This document shows, in pieces, positions 1 to 12,802 of a stretch of DNA of 64,000 nucleotides. Position numbers and translations under genes: made by a program. Positions within the stretch are counted from its first letter, which is position 1. Each line of letters starts with the position of its first letter. The notes below the pieces were generated by a model, which was given only the letters and a program-made list of their open reading frames with translations, did not search any database and was not told where the DNA came from. Source of the DNA: Glandiceps talaboti (taxonomy: Eukaryota > Hemichordata > Enteropneusta > Spengelidae); assembly GCF_964340395.1 (NCBI RefSeq), contig NC_135571.1, positions 13,093,546 to 13,157,545 on the forward strand, written 5' to 3'.

Positions 1-170
1 TGCTCACAATTATTACCCCTGCCATGGATCACTGGCAGCACAATGGCCCTTTATACTTCCTCAACTCCCTGGGGAACATACAATCCATTGCAGCCTTTAT
101 AACCACATAGGATTAAAGCATTCACATTATAACCTCTATCCTACCAGGTCCCTAATTTCACAGCTGGGTT
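1..170 (-). repeat. SINE/LINE-tail-like dispersed repeat, copy 1
   Basis: This stretch matches, in opposite orientation, the sequence at about 53590-53710: both carry the block CTCAACTCCCTGGGGAACAT followed by a match running through TCCATTGCAGCC and CATAGGATTAAAGCATTCACAT. The second copy ends in GTGGGAAAGTGCTATATAAAA and an ATT run, a tail style seen in many L2/CR1-type retroposons. Family assignment is inference. Confidence 0.55.
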
Positions 171-690
171 GACTGAGGTAAAAGTACTTTTGCTAGATCA
201 CATGCCACATTCTGCTGAACACACTATAGCGAATGCAATCAATTACAATCACAAAATGAAAGTGGCTGCAACCTACCAATAGTAGGCATATCACCAGTGG
301 CAAAACATTTTAAAATAGCTGTGCCCTATTGAGAGTGCATGGTTCAATCACAATGGGAGACTGCACTTTGCACACAACTATGATCTTGGTTATATCACAC
401 CTAATTCACATGAAGCTAACTCCCAAGACACTTTGATTATTTACCAAATGTTTATTGCATGAACTCATTTAGAAATTAGTGTCATATAATAGATGTGTTT
501 TCTTCTATGCTGTGCCCTGTCAGTAGAATAACTAGTATGATTGTAATAAACAGCAACAATCACAATTTTTTATCTAAATCACACATCAGTGGTAAGATCA
601 TTTTGATTTGAACAATTTCCCAACTAGACACCCAAAGTAACATACCCACCAAAATATCATGGCAATTGGTCCAGTGGTTTTTGACTTTAA
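171..690. other. non-coding, nothing recognised
   Basis: No exon, RNA gene or repeat was recognised. If CPT1 continues leftwards, this is inside its last intron(s). Confidence 0.4.
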
Positions 691-694
691 GTTG

Positions 695-697
<3 letters not shown>

Positions 698-779
<82 letters not shown>

Positions 780-850
780 TCACATACATACACATACACA
801 CACTCACATACACACAAACAAACAAACAGACAGACAGACAGACAGACACT
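698..850. repeat. (CA)n microsatellite with CATA/CAGA variants
   Basis: About 80 bp of pure CA dinucleotide grades into ACATA, CAAA and CAGA variants. Open frames across it (poly-His/Thr or Val/Cys) are repeat artefacts. Confidence 0.95.
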
Positions 851-1379
851 TTGCCATGCCTATAGCACTACATTGTACTGAACCTTATCAGTTCAGTTGT
901 GCTAACAATGATAGACCTTGAAGGGACTGACACTTTATATACCAATTGATTGATTGATTGAATACTTATCTTTGAGACTGGTATAAATTAAATCAGGTGG
1001 TATATATTAGATACAACCCATGATTATCTGTTTAGATCTTAAAATAAGAATTCTCATCACTATCAACACACGTAGTGTATCCCCCATGTACATGGCAATT
1101 GCAGCGCAATCACAAAATAGATCTATCATGCCTCTAGCTACGTATATGGACTTTGTAAATTAAGTTTGGGGAAAGATAGCAACAGGAAATAAGATGTCTG
1201 GAGATGTTTTTTTTTAAAGAAACACCCTAAAGGTGTCCAATTTCATGTTAATATACATAAACCATTTTCTCTATCAGGTGACATTTCTTAGTGACATCTT
1301 ATTTGAAAATTTATGAAAAAAACATGGAAAGCTACACTAGCTGTAATTGGAATATTTATTTGAAAATAACTTTTTGTTG

Positions 1380-1740
1380 GATAAAATAATATCCATGCAC
1401 GAGCCATTTAGAATAAAAAATATGGAATATATACTCTGGTCGTTCTACGTCACGACAATGTACCTCTACATCACTGATTCTGCTGTGTTTGAAATATGAG
1501 TCAAAACGTTCAAAATTACCATTACTTTCTCCGATTTTTCTTTGATATTACTGGTGTTGGTAGAATTATGTTATTCTCCAATATTTTACTTCATTCAACT
1601 GGAAAATACTTGTGACCTAAGGGGTTGTCACTATGAGTTGCTAGACGAGTACTGACAAAGACCCCTTAGGTCACTCGTATTTTCCTTGGCTGAATGAAGA
1701 AAAACATTGGGGAATAACATCTAATTATCATACACACTAA
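1380..1740 (-). repeat. foldback element FB1, copy 1
   Basis: A hairpin element. The left arm (about 1568-1624) contains TTACTTCATTCAACTGGAAA and GTGACCTAAGGGG; the right arm (about 1660-1725) is its reverse complement, with CCCCTTAGGTCAC and GGCTGAATGAAGAAAAAC. A ~35-bp centre separates them. An outer flank with CTGCTGTGTTTGAAATATGAG extends one side. Copies at 12070-12400 and 58985-59345 are in the other orientation; pieces lie at 10705-10925 and 55255-55345. Confidence 0.8.
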
Positions 1741-1904
1741 AAACATATAGTATTGAATCACCTGTGGATGTAATATTATTTTCTTGTACTAAGTTGTATC
1801 TGTATACATGATATAGTGCAATAGATCAAATTGATTTTTTTAGTCTGCGGATAAAAACCTGCCACCCTCATCGGCAATCACGACTTCAACATATTACTTC
1901 ACTA

Positions 1905-2260
1905 ACTGTACTTTTCGATAATATCGACCATTGGTTAACATGTACAATGTCTAATTATCAGTAATGTAACAATTTTTAGTGAATATATTGTTGGTTGTCT
2001 GATCAGAAAATAATACTACAGTTACAACTAGTACAATTATGACGTGGTAACAGATTCAAAACCCAGCTTTCACTCAAGATTCAAACTTACCACTACACTA
2101 CCTATGGATAATATTGACCACTAATTAAGAGATTCAATGTTTTTTTATAATTAAGTACTTGATCATTTTTTAGTGAATACATTATTCATTACTTGATGAA
2201 AAAAATATTTCAGTTACAGTTACAGTTAGTGCAGCTAGTGCAAGAAAACAAACTCTTCTT
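1905..2260 (-). repeat. unclassified dispersed repeat, tandem pair
   Basis: Two diverged units, each with ATATTGACCA/ATATCGACCA, a TTTTTAGTGAATA block and CAGTTACA, lie head to tail. A reverse-oriented relative is at 53295-53510, and a short piece is at 45160-45225 (ATATTGACCACTGGTTAGCA). No coding potential was seen. Confidence 0.55.
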
Positions 2261-2847
2261 TTTTTTTCCTTTTAACCCACGAGAAGAACTTTACTTTCAT
2301 CAATGATTTATTCGTAAGTATATTTTTCATACATTGTATAGTAAGATGTGCTTTCATGTGTCTGTGCCTTTATATAAACTATCATCAAACAGACGTGCAA
2401 CACCTTCAGAAAAAAACTTGTAAAACATGTTTTCTAAAACCTTGTAACTTAACAGTGCCACTTATATAGGTGTAATTCACAAGTGCTGTGACTCGTCTGT
2501 GAATACATTATCACTTCTTCTATTAAAGGGCATTGACTTTACAAGGAAATTAGATGTAAAGGCAAAGGTCAGTTTTAGATTAAAAGTGTGTGAAAAACTG
2601 TTGCCTGGCAGAGCTATAGAAACAGTTATTCAAGAACAAAAGATTAAACCTATGTAATTGGCACAACTCCACTGGTAAATTAAAACTAAATACTAATGTG
2701 AGAGAGAGAGAGAGAAAAAAAAAATCCAATAGGAGAACCTTAGATTGAAGCCCTTGCCTTTATAAGAACCCATTTGTTCTCCGCAGAACAACAAGTCTTT
2801 AAGGGCCATATTTGCCATCCCAGGTTTTTGCATTAATGTTATCTATC
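2261..2847. other. non-coding, nothing recognised
   Basis: AT-rich sequence with short GA and A runs near 2700. No exon-like segment with homology was found. Confidence 0.4.
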
Positions 2848-3180
2848 ACAGTTTTTCATAGCTAAATTTAAACCCAACTACACAGTTTTTCATAGCTAAA
2901 TTTTAACCTAACTACACACTGTTTTTCATAGCTACATTTTAACCCAAGTACACACTGTTTTTCATAGCTACATTTTAACCCAACTACACACTTTTTCATA
3001 GCTAAATTTTAACCCAAGTACACAATGTTTTTCATAGCTACATATTTTTAACCCAAGTACACACTGTTTTTCATAGCTACATTTTAACCCAACTACAAAC
3101 TGTTTTTCATAGCTACATTTTAACCCAACTACAAACTGTTTTTCATACCTACATTTCAACCCAACTACACACTGTACTTT
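2848..3180. repeat. 36-bp minisatellite, about nine units
   Basis: Units of about 36 bp read CACACTGTTTTTCATAGCTA then CATTTTAACCCAACTA, with single-base variants. The minus-strand frame gives a Tyr-Glu-Lys repeat with no homology. Confidence 0.9.
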
Positions 3181-3693
3181 TCAATACAGTGGTTTTGTTA
3201 AGGATGGTAAGCAAATAAAACTGCATAATCATTCAGCAAATATCTAGCATGGATCAGCATATGGGTAAATATTTTTAAAAACTGTACAGTTGTGCTACAA
3301 TGCCACTGGCATCTTTTTTTAATTATGTCCCCCAAAAAATTACGATGACCCAGAAAAATGAAAGTCTTGGGACACTATGTCCAACTCTTTCAAAAGGCTG
3401 GCTGCAATACTGTTGTATGGTTCAAGCCTCACCTCTGTCATTTCTACTGTTCCCAAATAACTAAAGTCCTTGGGTGACATTTGTACCATGACTACCATAT
3501 TAACCCAGCTGTACAATGTTGACTGTTGACATAGCAACCAAGAGGTCGCTGGAGAGAGAATTTAATTGTCAAGCTTCATGGATCGTGTGCTTCCCAGTGA
3601 TTGAGGAAGTATAAAGGGTCATAATAGGTATGTGCTCGTGGTAACGATAACAGTACACCTAGAACTTGGCTTAAACACAAATTGACAAAATGA
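3181..3693. other. non-coding; one unassigned minus-strand frame
   Basis: A 65-codon frame at 3340-3537 (minus) encodes a peptide ending ...KELDIVSQDFHFSGSS. I do not recognise it and it does not match the expected CPT1 C-terminus, so it is not called as a gene. The rest looks intronic. Confidence 0.3.
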
Positions 3694-3707
3694 CCACTAG
3701 AGGGCGC
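3694..3707 (+). promoter_or_regulatory. CTCF-like motif in CPT1 terminal intron
   Basis: CCACTAGAGGGCGC matches every position of the bilaterian CTCF core (CCASYAGRKGGCRS). It sits 13 bp beyond the splice donor of CPT1 coding exon 14. Motif match only; occupancy is unknown. Confidence 0.4.
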
Positions 3708-3720
3708 CATATATAATTAC

Positions 3721-6700
3721 CTCTTGCAAGAATGGATTCTCCACTTCAAGGTATTTTGACACTACGTAGAGACAGAAGAGATGTCTGTCAATTCCTTTAC
3801 CAGTCATTGCATCACGGTAACCACTGACATGTATATCACAGGCCTTCCTTAGCAACGCTATCCTTTCTTTATTCTTGAAAAAAAAATAAAAAAATACATC
3901 CACGTTTTTGTAAAGATAAAAGGATAGAGTTTATATTATTGCTTTGCGTACAAAAAGCCTTTTATCATTTCTATACCAAACTAGGGATACTTAATCCTTT
4001 ACAATACCATGTACTGTATGGCAATATAGGCCCCCTAGGCCTCATAATTTTCGTATTGTCCCAAAACAATACATTCCAACATTTCAATTCTTCTTGAAGA
4101 TAAGGTCATTAGTATTTTGTGTGTGTGTTTGTCCAATCAATGCAGTCTGCAGATCTAGGGGGGGGGGGGGGGGGGGGGGACATAAAAATAACCCTCCCTA
4201 CTTCAGTGAAGACAACTACACAGCCAATCATGAACAAGGAAATGACACCTGCCCCACATACACACTTGCTGTAAAGTACTCAATAAAAAGAAAAAATGAA
4301 CAGTAACTGTCATAAATAGTAGACTGAGTGACAGGTTTGTTGAGAATACTTAAAAAAAACATGGTACTACCTTAGGTGGAGGAAAGACAAAACTTACAAT
4401 CAAATTACAGTTTCTTAAGTGGAGGAAAGAAAGAAATAACTTACGGTCACATCTGGATTGTCCATGGATCTGACAAATTCACATGATTCCACAGTGCATG
4501 GTCTGACAGTCTCTGTACGACCTTCACGGAATGCACGGGTCATGGACGCTTCATAGGTCAGACTAAACTTGCCTGCATCCTGCAACAATGTAACATAGAT
4601 ATGGCCATAAACATGTTGATGAAGAATGGCTTTAAACTGGGCTAGCATCTTGATAGTAACAGACTAGATCAGTGCTAAACACACTGAACAGTACTACAGA
4701 TCAAGAATGGATTGAAACTGGGCTAGCACCTTCATAGTAACAGACTAGCTCAGTGCAAAACACACTGAACAGTACTACAGATCAAGAATGACTTGAAACT
4801 GGGCTAGCACCTTGATAGTAACAGACTAGCTCAGTGCTAAACACACTGAACAGTACACATCAAGAATGGATTTAAACTGGGCTAGCACCTTGATAGTAAC
4901 AGACTAGCTAAGTGCTAAACACACTGAACAGTACACATCAAGAATGGATTTAAACTGGGCTAGCACCTTGATAGTAACAGACTAGCTCAGTGCTAAACAC
5001 ACTGAACAGTACACATCAAGAATGGATTTAAACTGGGCTAGCACCTTGATAGTAACAGACTAGCTAAGTGCTAAACACACTGAACAGTACACATCAAGAA
5101 TGGATTTAAACTGGGCTAGCACCTTGATAGTAACAGACTAGCTCAGTGCTAAACACACTGAACAGTACTACAGATCAAGAATGACTTGAAACTGGGCTAG
5201 CACCTTGATAGTAACAGACTAGCTCAGTGCTAAACACACTGAACAGTACTACAGATCAAGAATGACTTGAAACTGGGCTAGCACCTTGATAGTAACAGAC
5301 TAGCTCAGTGCTAAACACACTGAACAGTACTACAGATCAAGAATGACTTGAAACTGGGCTAGCACCTTGATAGTAACAGACCAGCTCAGTGCTAAACACA
5401 CTGAACAGTACTACAGATCAAGAATGACTTGAAACTGGGCTAGCACCTTGATAGTAACAGACCAGCTCAGTGCTAAACACACTGAACAGTACTATAGATC
5501 AAGAATGGATTTAAACTGGGCTAGCACCTTGATAGTAACAGATTAGCTCAGTGCTAAACACACTGAAAAGTACTACAGATCAAGAATGACTTGAAACTGG
5601 GCTAGCACCTTGATAGTAACAGACTAGCTCAGTGCTAAACACACTGAACAGTACTACAGATCAAGAATGACTTGAAACTGGGCTAGCACCTTGATAGTAA
5701 CAGACTAGTTCAATGCTAAAGACACTGAACAGTACAGATCAAGAATGACTTGAAACTGGGCTAGCACCTTGATAGTAACAGACTAGCTCAGTGCTAAACA
5801 CACTGAACAGTACTACAGATCAAGAATGGATTTAAACTGGGCTAGCACCTTGATAGTAACAGACTAGCTCAGTGCTAAACACACTGAACAGTACTACAGA
5901 TCAAGAATGGATTTAAACTGGGCTAGCACCTTGATAGTAACAGACTAGCTCAGTGCTAAACACACTGAACAGTACTACAGATCAAGAATGACTTGAAACT
6001 GGGCTAGCACCTTGATAGTAACAGACTAGCTCAGTGCTAAACACACTGAACAGTACTACAGATCAAGAATGACTTGAAACTGGGCTAGCACCTTGATAGT
6101 AACAGACTAGCTCAGTGCAAAACACACTGAACAGTACTACACATCAACAATGACTTTAAACTGGGCTAGCACCTTGATAGTAACAGACTAGCTCAGTGCA
6201 AAACACACTGAACAGTACTACACATCAAGAATGACTTTAAACTGGGCTAGCACCTTGATAGTAACAGACTAGCTCAGTGCTAAACACACTGAACAGTACT
6301 ACAGATCAAGAATGACTTGAAACTGGGCTAGCACCTTGATAGTAACAGACTAGCTCAGTGCTAAACACACTGAACAGTACTACAGATCAAGAATGACTTG
6401 AAACTGGGCTAGCACCTTGATAGTAACAGACTAGCTCAGTGCTAAACACACTGAACAATAATACTGATCAAACTACTTAAAGGGGAATACCATTCCACAA
6501 AATAAATTATTTCCGTAAACTTTAGGTTCTAGAGATTCATTTCATGAGTTGACATCCTCTACAATTACTTCCGATTTAAGAAATTAACGCCTTGAGTAAC
6601 GGGACTGACTAGACTGAATAGTATGAAGATAATGTAGTACGGAATACGGTCCGTCAGGAACTAGACTACTTTGCATTGACTTACCCTGAAGTATGCCAAC

Positions 6701-9700
6701 TGCATTGCCATCTGGATAAATGCATCTGGACTGAGCTTACATTTCTTTGAAAAGCCTTTACCATAGTCATTATGTACCACAAGATGAAGATCAACATCGT
6801 CTCTAAGTTTGGTTGCTGTAGTGAAGCTGCTATTGATCACGTCCTGACACTGTAAACAAATGAAAAGTTACAACTCACCACTAGATGGCGCTATTGTCAA
6901 AGAAAAAAATAATTGCTACAAATCTTATCATGTTTTTCACTGATGATTGATGTTGTCAAATATCCTCACCAGTGTTTTTGCTTAGGTATGGCAACCCCAG
7001 TAACAAAAAGGGGTAACTCTGGTAAAACTGGTATAGTTCTCATACAGATGTAATGTAATTTTGGTGGCACCCCTGGTAAAATGACTGGGGAACTCAGGTA
7101 AGTTTTACCTACTAACTGCCCTTAAAAAAACACCGCTTACCGTCAATGTTAACTAGTCATGTAGACTAGATTACAAGAAACAAAGTTGAAGTGCAATGTT
7201 CAATTTTACCTGTTCAGAGATATCTACAGTATTTCATTCTTGCAAACCAAATCATATTTTTCTTTCGTGACACACATTGATCTTAGACAGTGCTATAAAA
7301 GGGACTGTGGTTCTTGGCAGTGTCAGTGTCTGTACATATTCTATCATACATTCTCTAAGCTAACTAGTAGTACATATTCAAGTATACCTGTTCTGAGATA
7401 TCCCATTGCAATCTTCTTGGAGGTGTCAGTTGGCAGTGTCAGTGTCTGTACATATTCTATCATACATGCTCTAAGCTAACTAGCAGTACGTATTCAAGTA
7501 TACCTGTTCTGAGATATCCCATTGCAATCTTCTTGGAGGTGTCAATTTCTTGTCACTGTCGCCTTTACAGTGCCCATCTTCACGATATCCGTATGTGAAC
7601 AAATCATCAGCCATAGAAGTTTCCCACAAGTGAGCAGAAATAGGTGCATCTGCCCTGAAAGTATCACATTCAAATACATGATATGTAGATGGTTTGATCA
7701 AACTATCAAATGATATATATTGTTTCTGTTTTAACTTCTTTCTCTTTTTATCAAATGAACTTGTATTAATTTCCAAGGTGTCAGTCTGACACAACACACC
7801 ACATAATCACAATGAGTTCTTCTTTGGTGCCACGAGCTCAACTAGTTCCTAAGAACTATTTTTGTGGCCCTAGCCAGAAATTTGTTTATAATTCTCTACA
7901 TTGTTCTATTCTTATGGCACTTTTGACTTGTTAATTTTGATGTATTTGTACATTTGTAGATAAGATTAGAGTATTATGTAAGCCTTCAATTTCTGGCAAT
8001 AAATTTATTTATCATTATTATTTATTAATTTGGCATAAAAAAATTGTGTAGATTTTTTATTTTATTTTATCATATATTTTTTTCATGTGTGAGTGTCTAG
8101 TTCAGGTTTTCCATTGTTTTCCAAATAGTCTCTGTGTTGTTTTAACATTTCTTCTAATCAGATGTACAGACAGCCATTACAGATTGGAAGAATAGTTTTA
8201 TATTGTCTTTTTAAGTTGATGTCAGTTTCCACACCCACTATTTCTTGCGAGACTTCACGATTTTCACGATTTTATTATCATTTTTCTGGAATACATAAAA
8301 AAAAAGTTTAGGATCGGCGTGAAAAACTAGGTGGGGTTGGGTAACCGGAACCAAACAACTTTTTTTTATTTGGCCTTACATGTAGCTGCCTGTCAGCCTG
8401 CTTTCTCACTCTATAAATCAAGTCACACACACAATTTATGTCACATAAACTCATTCACTCCCTAATTCACAGCCCACTAAGTTATTCTGTACTGACTGAC
8501 CACCAAACATTTATTACGAACTACTCAATCACTCACTCACTCACTCGTTCACTCTCCTATCCATAACCCACCCACCCACCCACCCTCACTCACCCATTCA
8601 CTCGCTCTCCCACCCATAACCCACCATCACTGACTGACTGACTGACTGACTGACTGACTCCCTCACTCACTCAACAACTCACCCATCCACCCATCAACCC
8701 ACCCATCCACTAACTCAATCACTCACTCCTTCATTCATTCACTCATTCTCCTACCCATACATGTAATCCACCCACCCTCCCTCACTCACTCACTCTCATT
8801 CACTCACTCACTCACCCACCCATAACCCACCCTCGCTCCCTCACTCACTCACTCTCATTCACTCACTCACTCACCCACCCATAACCCACCCACCCACCCT
8901 TGCTCCCTCCCTCACTCACTCATTCATTCACTCACTCACTCCTTCCCTCCCCCCTCCCTCCCTCACTCACTCACTCAATCACTCACTCACTCTCATTCAC
9001 TCACTCACTCACCCACCCATAACCCACCCTCACTCACTCACTCACTCACTAACTCACTCACTCACTCACTCACTCAGTTTGATGTCTTACCATGCATGTT
9101 CAGCATTAAATCCCATCTTGCCGTTCTTGAAGACAACCAGTGTAATAGATTTATCAAACCATCTATTGTAGCCACAGCCAGCCAGTAGAGACTTAGCATA
9201 GTTATCTAATTTACTGCTATCATCCTATTAATACAAAGTACAATTGTAAGACTCTTATCGTAGAACTTTTTACAACTGTAGACATCAAAGCATTAATGAA
9301 CAGAACCTGTTAGTAAACAAATGAGTTCTGTTCGTCAATGCTTGATTGTCACTGGTTGTACAGTATAGATGATGGTGTTTCACTGATGTCACATGACATT
9401 TTGTACAGCATGTCAGGGAAACAAGCCATATTAGTATATGCAATAATTCATATTTTGTCATGAAAATCTCAGAGAGGGGGAGGGGGGGGGGAGGAAGGAG
9501 GAGGGTAATTCTACTCACAGGATCATATGTTGGTTCACTATCATCCAGAGTTAAGAATAAAGCTGCCTTTTCGATAGCATCCAATGATGTTTTGTTGACA
9601 CCAGATCTGAAGTACAACTGACGTGCCTGGGCCCATGGTATTCTAATAAATCAAAAGAAAGTAAACATCAACACTGCATAAAAATGATATTTTGTTTACA

Positions 9701-12531
9701 CCAAATCTGAAGTACAACAGGGTGAAAGCTAGTCAGCAGTTTGCCCTTTAAGACAATTTGACACGCCACTGACACACACAATTTCTAATGACACACCAAA
9801 ATTTGGTGTTCCCCTCTCTCTTACTATGTGGTGACCAGTGTACCCGCTAAGCCAATTTGATGCGCCACTTATGCACACAATTTCTAGTGACACACCAAAA
9901 TTTGGTGTTCCCCTATCTCTTACTATGTGGTGACCAGTGTACCCTCTAAGCCAATTTGATGCGCCACTTATGAACACAATTTCTAGTGACACACCAAAAT
10001 TTGGTGTTCCCCTATCTCTTACTATGTGGTGACCAGTGTACCCTCTAAGCCAATTTGATGCGCCACTTATGAACACAATTTCTAGTGATGCACCAAAATT
10101 TGGTGTTCCCCTATCTCTTACTATGTGGTGACCAGTGTACCCTTTAAGCCAATTTGATGTACCACTGACACACACAATTTCTAGTGACACACCAAAATTT
10201 GGTGTTCCCCTATCTCTTACTATGTGGTGACCAGTGTACCCTCTAAGCCAATTTGACGTGCCACTTATGCACACAACTTCTAGTGACACACCAAAATTTG
10301 GTGTTCCCCCTATCTCTTACTATGTGATGAATCACAAGAAATGCTAGACAGGTTTTCTTCTTTTGACTCACAACAACGAAGTTGGCAATCATTAGAGGGC
10401 ACACAGCTAGTCAGAATATTTGGAACCCCTCTGAGTTCACCTTTCTTGAGACCATCCACTTCTCATTTGTGCTTTTATGAATTGTTATATAAATAAATCC
10501 AAAAACATCAAAGTTCTTTGCTGTATTTGTTCACCAAAGAAGTGAAAATAGTCGTACCTTTCACCGCCAGTGAGGGCAGCAAGTTTCTCTTCACCAAATA
10601 ATGGTTCTGACTCATCATCAATAATCTTCTGGAATTGTCTACAACATAGGAAAGCAAAGAAACATGAATTTTTAATCTTTGCTTCTACTTTGTTTAAGAA
10701 AACTCTAACCTATTTTCCAGCTGAATGAAGTAAAATATTGGGAAATAATATAATTATACTTCATCAAGAATAGTTCATGAAAAATAAGAAAAAACAAGTG
10801 GTGATTTAGAATGTTTTGACTCATATTTCTAACACTGCAAACCAGTGACAAAGACACAGTTTGTTGTGCATGATGTAGACCGACCAGGGTAAGTAATTCA
10901 TATTTTCTGTTCAAAGACTATAACTTGGCTTGAGTAATGTAGAAGTGTTATACGATTTATTCTTCACTACACAATTTATACATACTTCATATCACAAACT
11001 GATACTAATAATAATTAAAGTAAAAATAAATTATCTTTTATTTATACTGGATAGTTCTTTAAGCATATAAACAATAAGTCCAGTGAAGGTCAGCCCTCAT
11101 GGATTCAGTGTTAATGCAGGAGGAAACCGGAGTACCCGGGGAAAACCTTGTTGTTCAGTAGAGTCAAACTGAACGACACTCTTCTTACTTACAGCATGGT
11201 GAATTTTAATCAAACCCTGAATGGGGTTCGAAACCCGACTGCAGTGGTAAGAGGCAAGTGGTTTAACCACTCGACCACAGACAACCCTAAACAGTGCATG
11301 GTAAGAGGCAAGTGGTTTAACCCCTCGACCACAGACAACCCTAAACAGTGGTAAGAGGCAAGTGGTTTAACCACTCGACCACAGACAACCCTAAACAGTG
11401 GTAAGAGGCAAGTAGTTTAACCACTCAGCCACAGACAACCCTAAACAGTGGTAAGAGGCAAGTGGTTTAACCCCTCGACCACAGACAACCCTAAACAGTG
11501 GTAAGAGGCAAGTAGTTTAACCACTCAGCCACAGACAACCCTAAACAGTGGTAAGAGGTACGTGGTTTAACCACTCAACCATACACAACCCTAAACAGTG
11601 GTAAGAGGCAAGTGGTTTAACCACTCAGCCACAGACAACCCTAAACAGTGGTAAGAGGCAAGTGGTTTAACCACTCGACCACAGACAACCTTAAACAGTG
11701 GTAAGAGGCAAGTGGTTTAACCACTCGACCACAGACAACCCTAAACAATGGTAAGAGGCAAGTGGTTTAACCACTCGACCACAGACAACCTTAAGTTTAA
11801 TAATACCATATTACATGTACTCACTTCTCCAGTTCACATGGCTTCAACAATTTATTACTGTCATGATGCTGTATGTATAGTTTAAAGAAACGGCCTTGAT
11901 GATAAACAACGATGTGGTTACTAGATTTAACATGGACAAGTTTGTCTGAGTCAAGTCCTGGTATACGAGTAGTGTTAAACATCCGTTCATACTGCCATGA
12001 ACACATGGGTACAATTCCATTGAATGTACGCTGTTGATAAATTACAGAAAAAGTAAATATTGAGATGTTATTCCACAATAGTTTTCTTCATTAAGCCAAG
12101 GATAATGTGAGTGACGTCATCTATTAAAGGGTCCCTTGTCACTATGAGTCACTAAATGAGTAGTGACAACCCTTAGGTCATGAGTATATTCCGGCTGAAT
12201 GAAGAAAAATATTGCAGAATAACATAATTATACCAGCGCCAGCAATATCAAAGAAAAATCGGGGAAAGTAATTTGGCTCTGCAATTTTGAAAGTTTTAAC
12301 CCGTCCATATTTCGAACACAGCAGAACCAATGACGTAGACACACAATGTTGTGACAAAGTACGACCAGTGTATATATATTCCATATTTTTTGTTTAACTT
12401 GCATAATGCATCGTATAAGACATTGAATTTACTTATGAGACTGGTTGTAATATGGCCAATTTGCTGATCCCCACTAGTAGTAAGTAACTTATCATTTACT
12501 GTGACTTTGTAAGTAATGGGTCATTTTTATT

Positions 12532-12588
<57 letters not shown>

Positions 12589-12763
12589 TACATACATACA
12601 TACATACATACATACACACACATGTGCGTGCGCATACACACATACCTCTCCATCTGTCTCTATCTCTCCCCTACATACACCAACACACACATACCTCTCC
12701 ATCTGTCCGTCTCTATTTAGTATTTCTCCCCTACACGTACACGCACACACAAACACACACATA

Positions 12764-12802
<39 letters not shown>

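Noticed and set aside
3340-3537. Possible last CPT1 exon
   Set aside because: The peptide does not match the conserved CPT1 C-terminal region, and splice borders in the right phase were not convincing.
9729-10289. 186-codon minus-strand frame with 33-residue repeats
   Set aside because: It is the 99-bp minisatellite read in a frame kept open by a unit length divisible by three; it lies inside a CPT1 intron and has no homology.
11210-11260. tRNA gene suggested by GGTTCGAAACCCG
   Set aside because: No cloverleaf or A-box at the right distance; better seen as a B-box-like remnant in a dispersed repeat.
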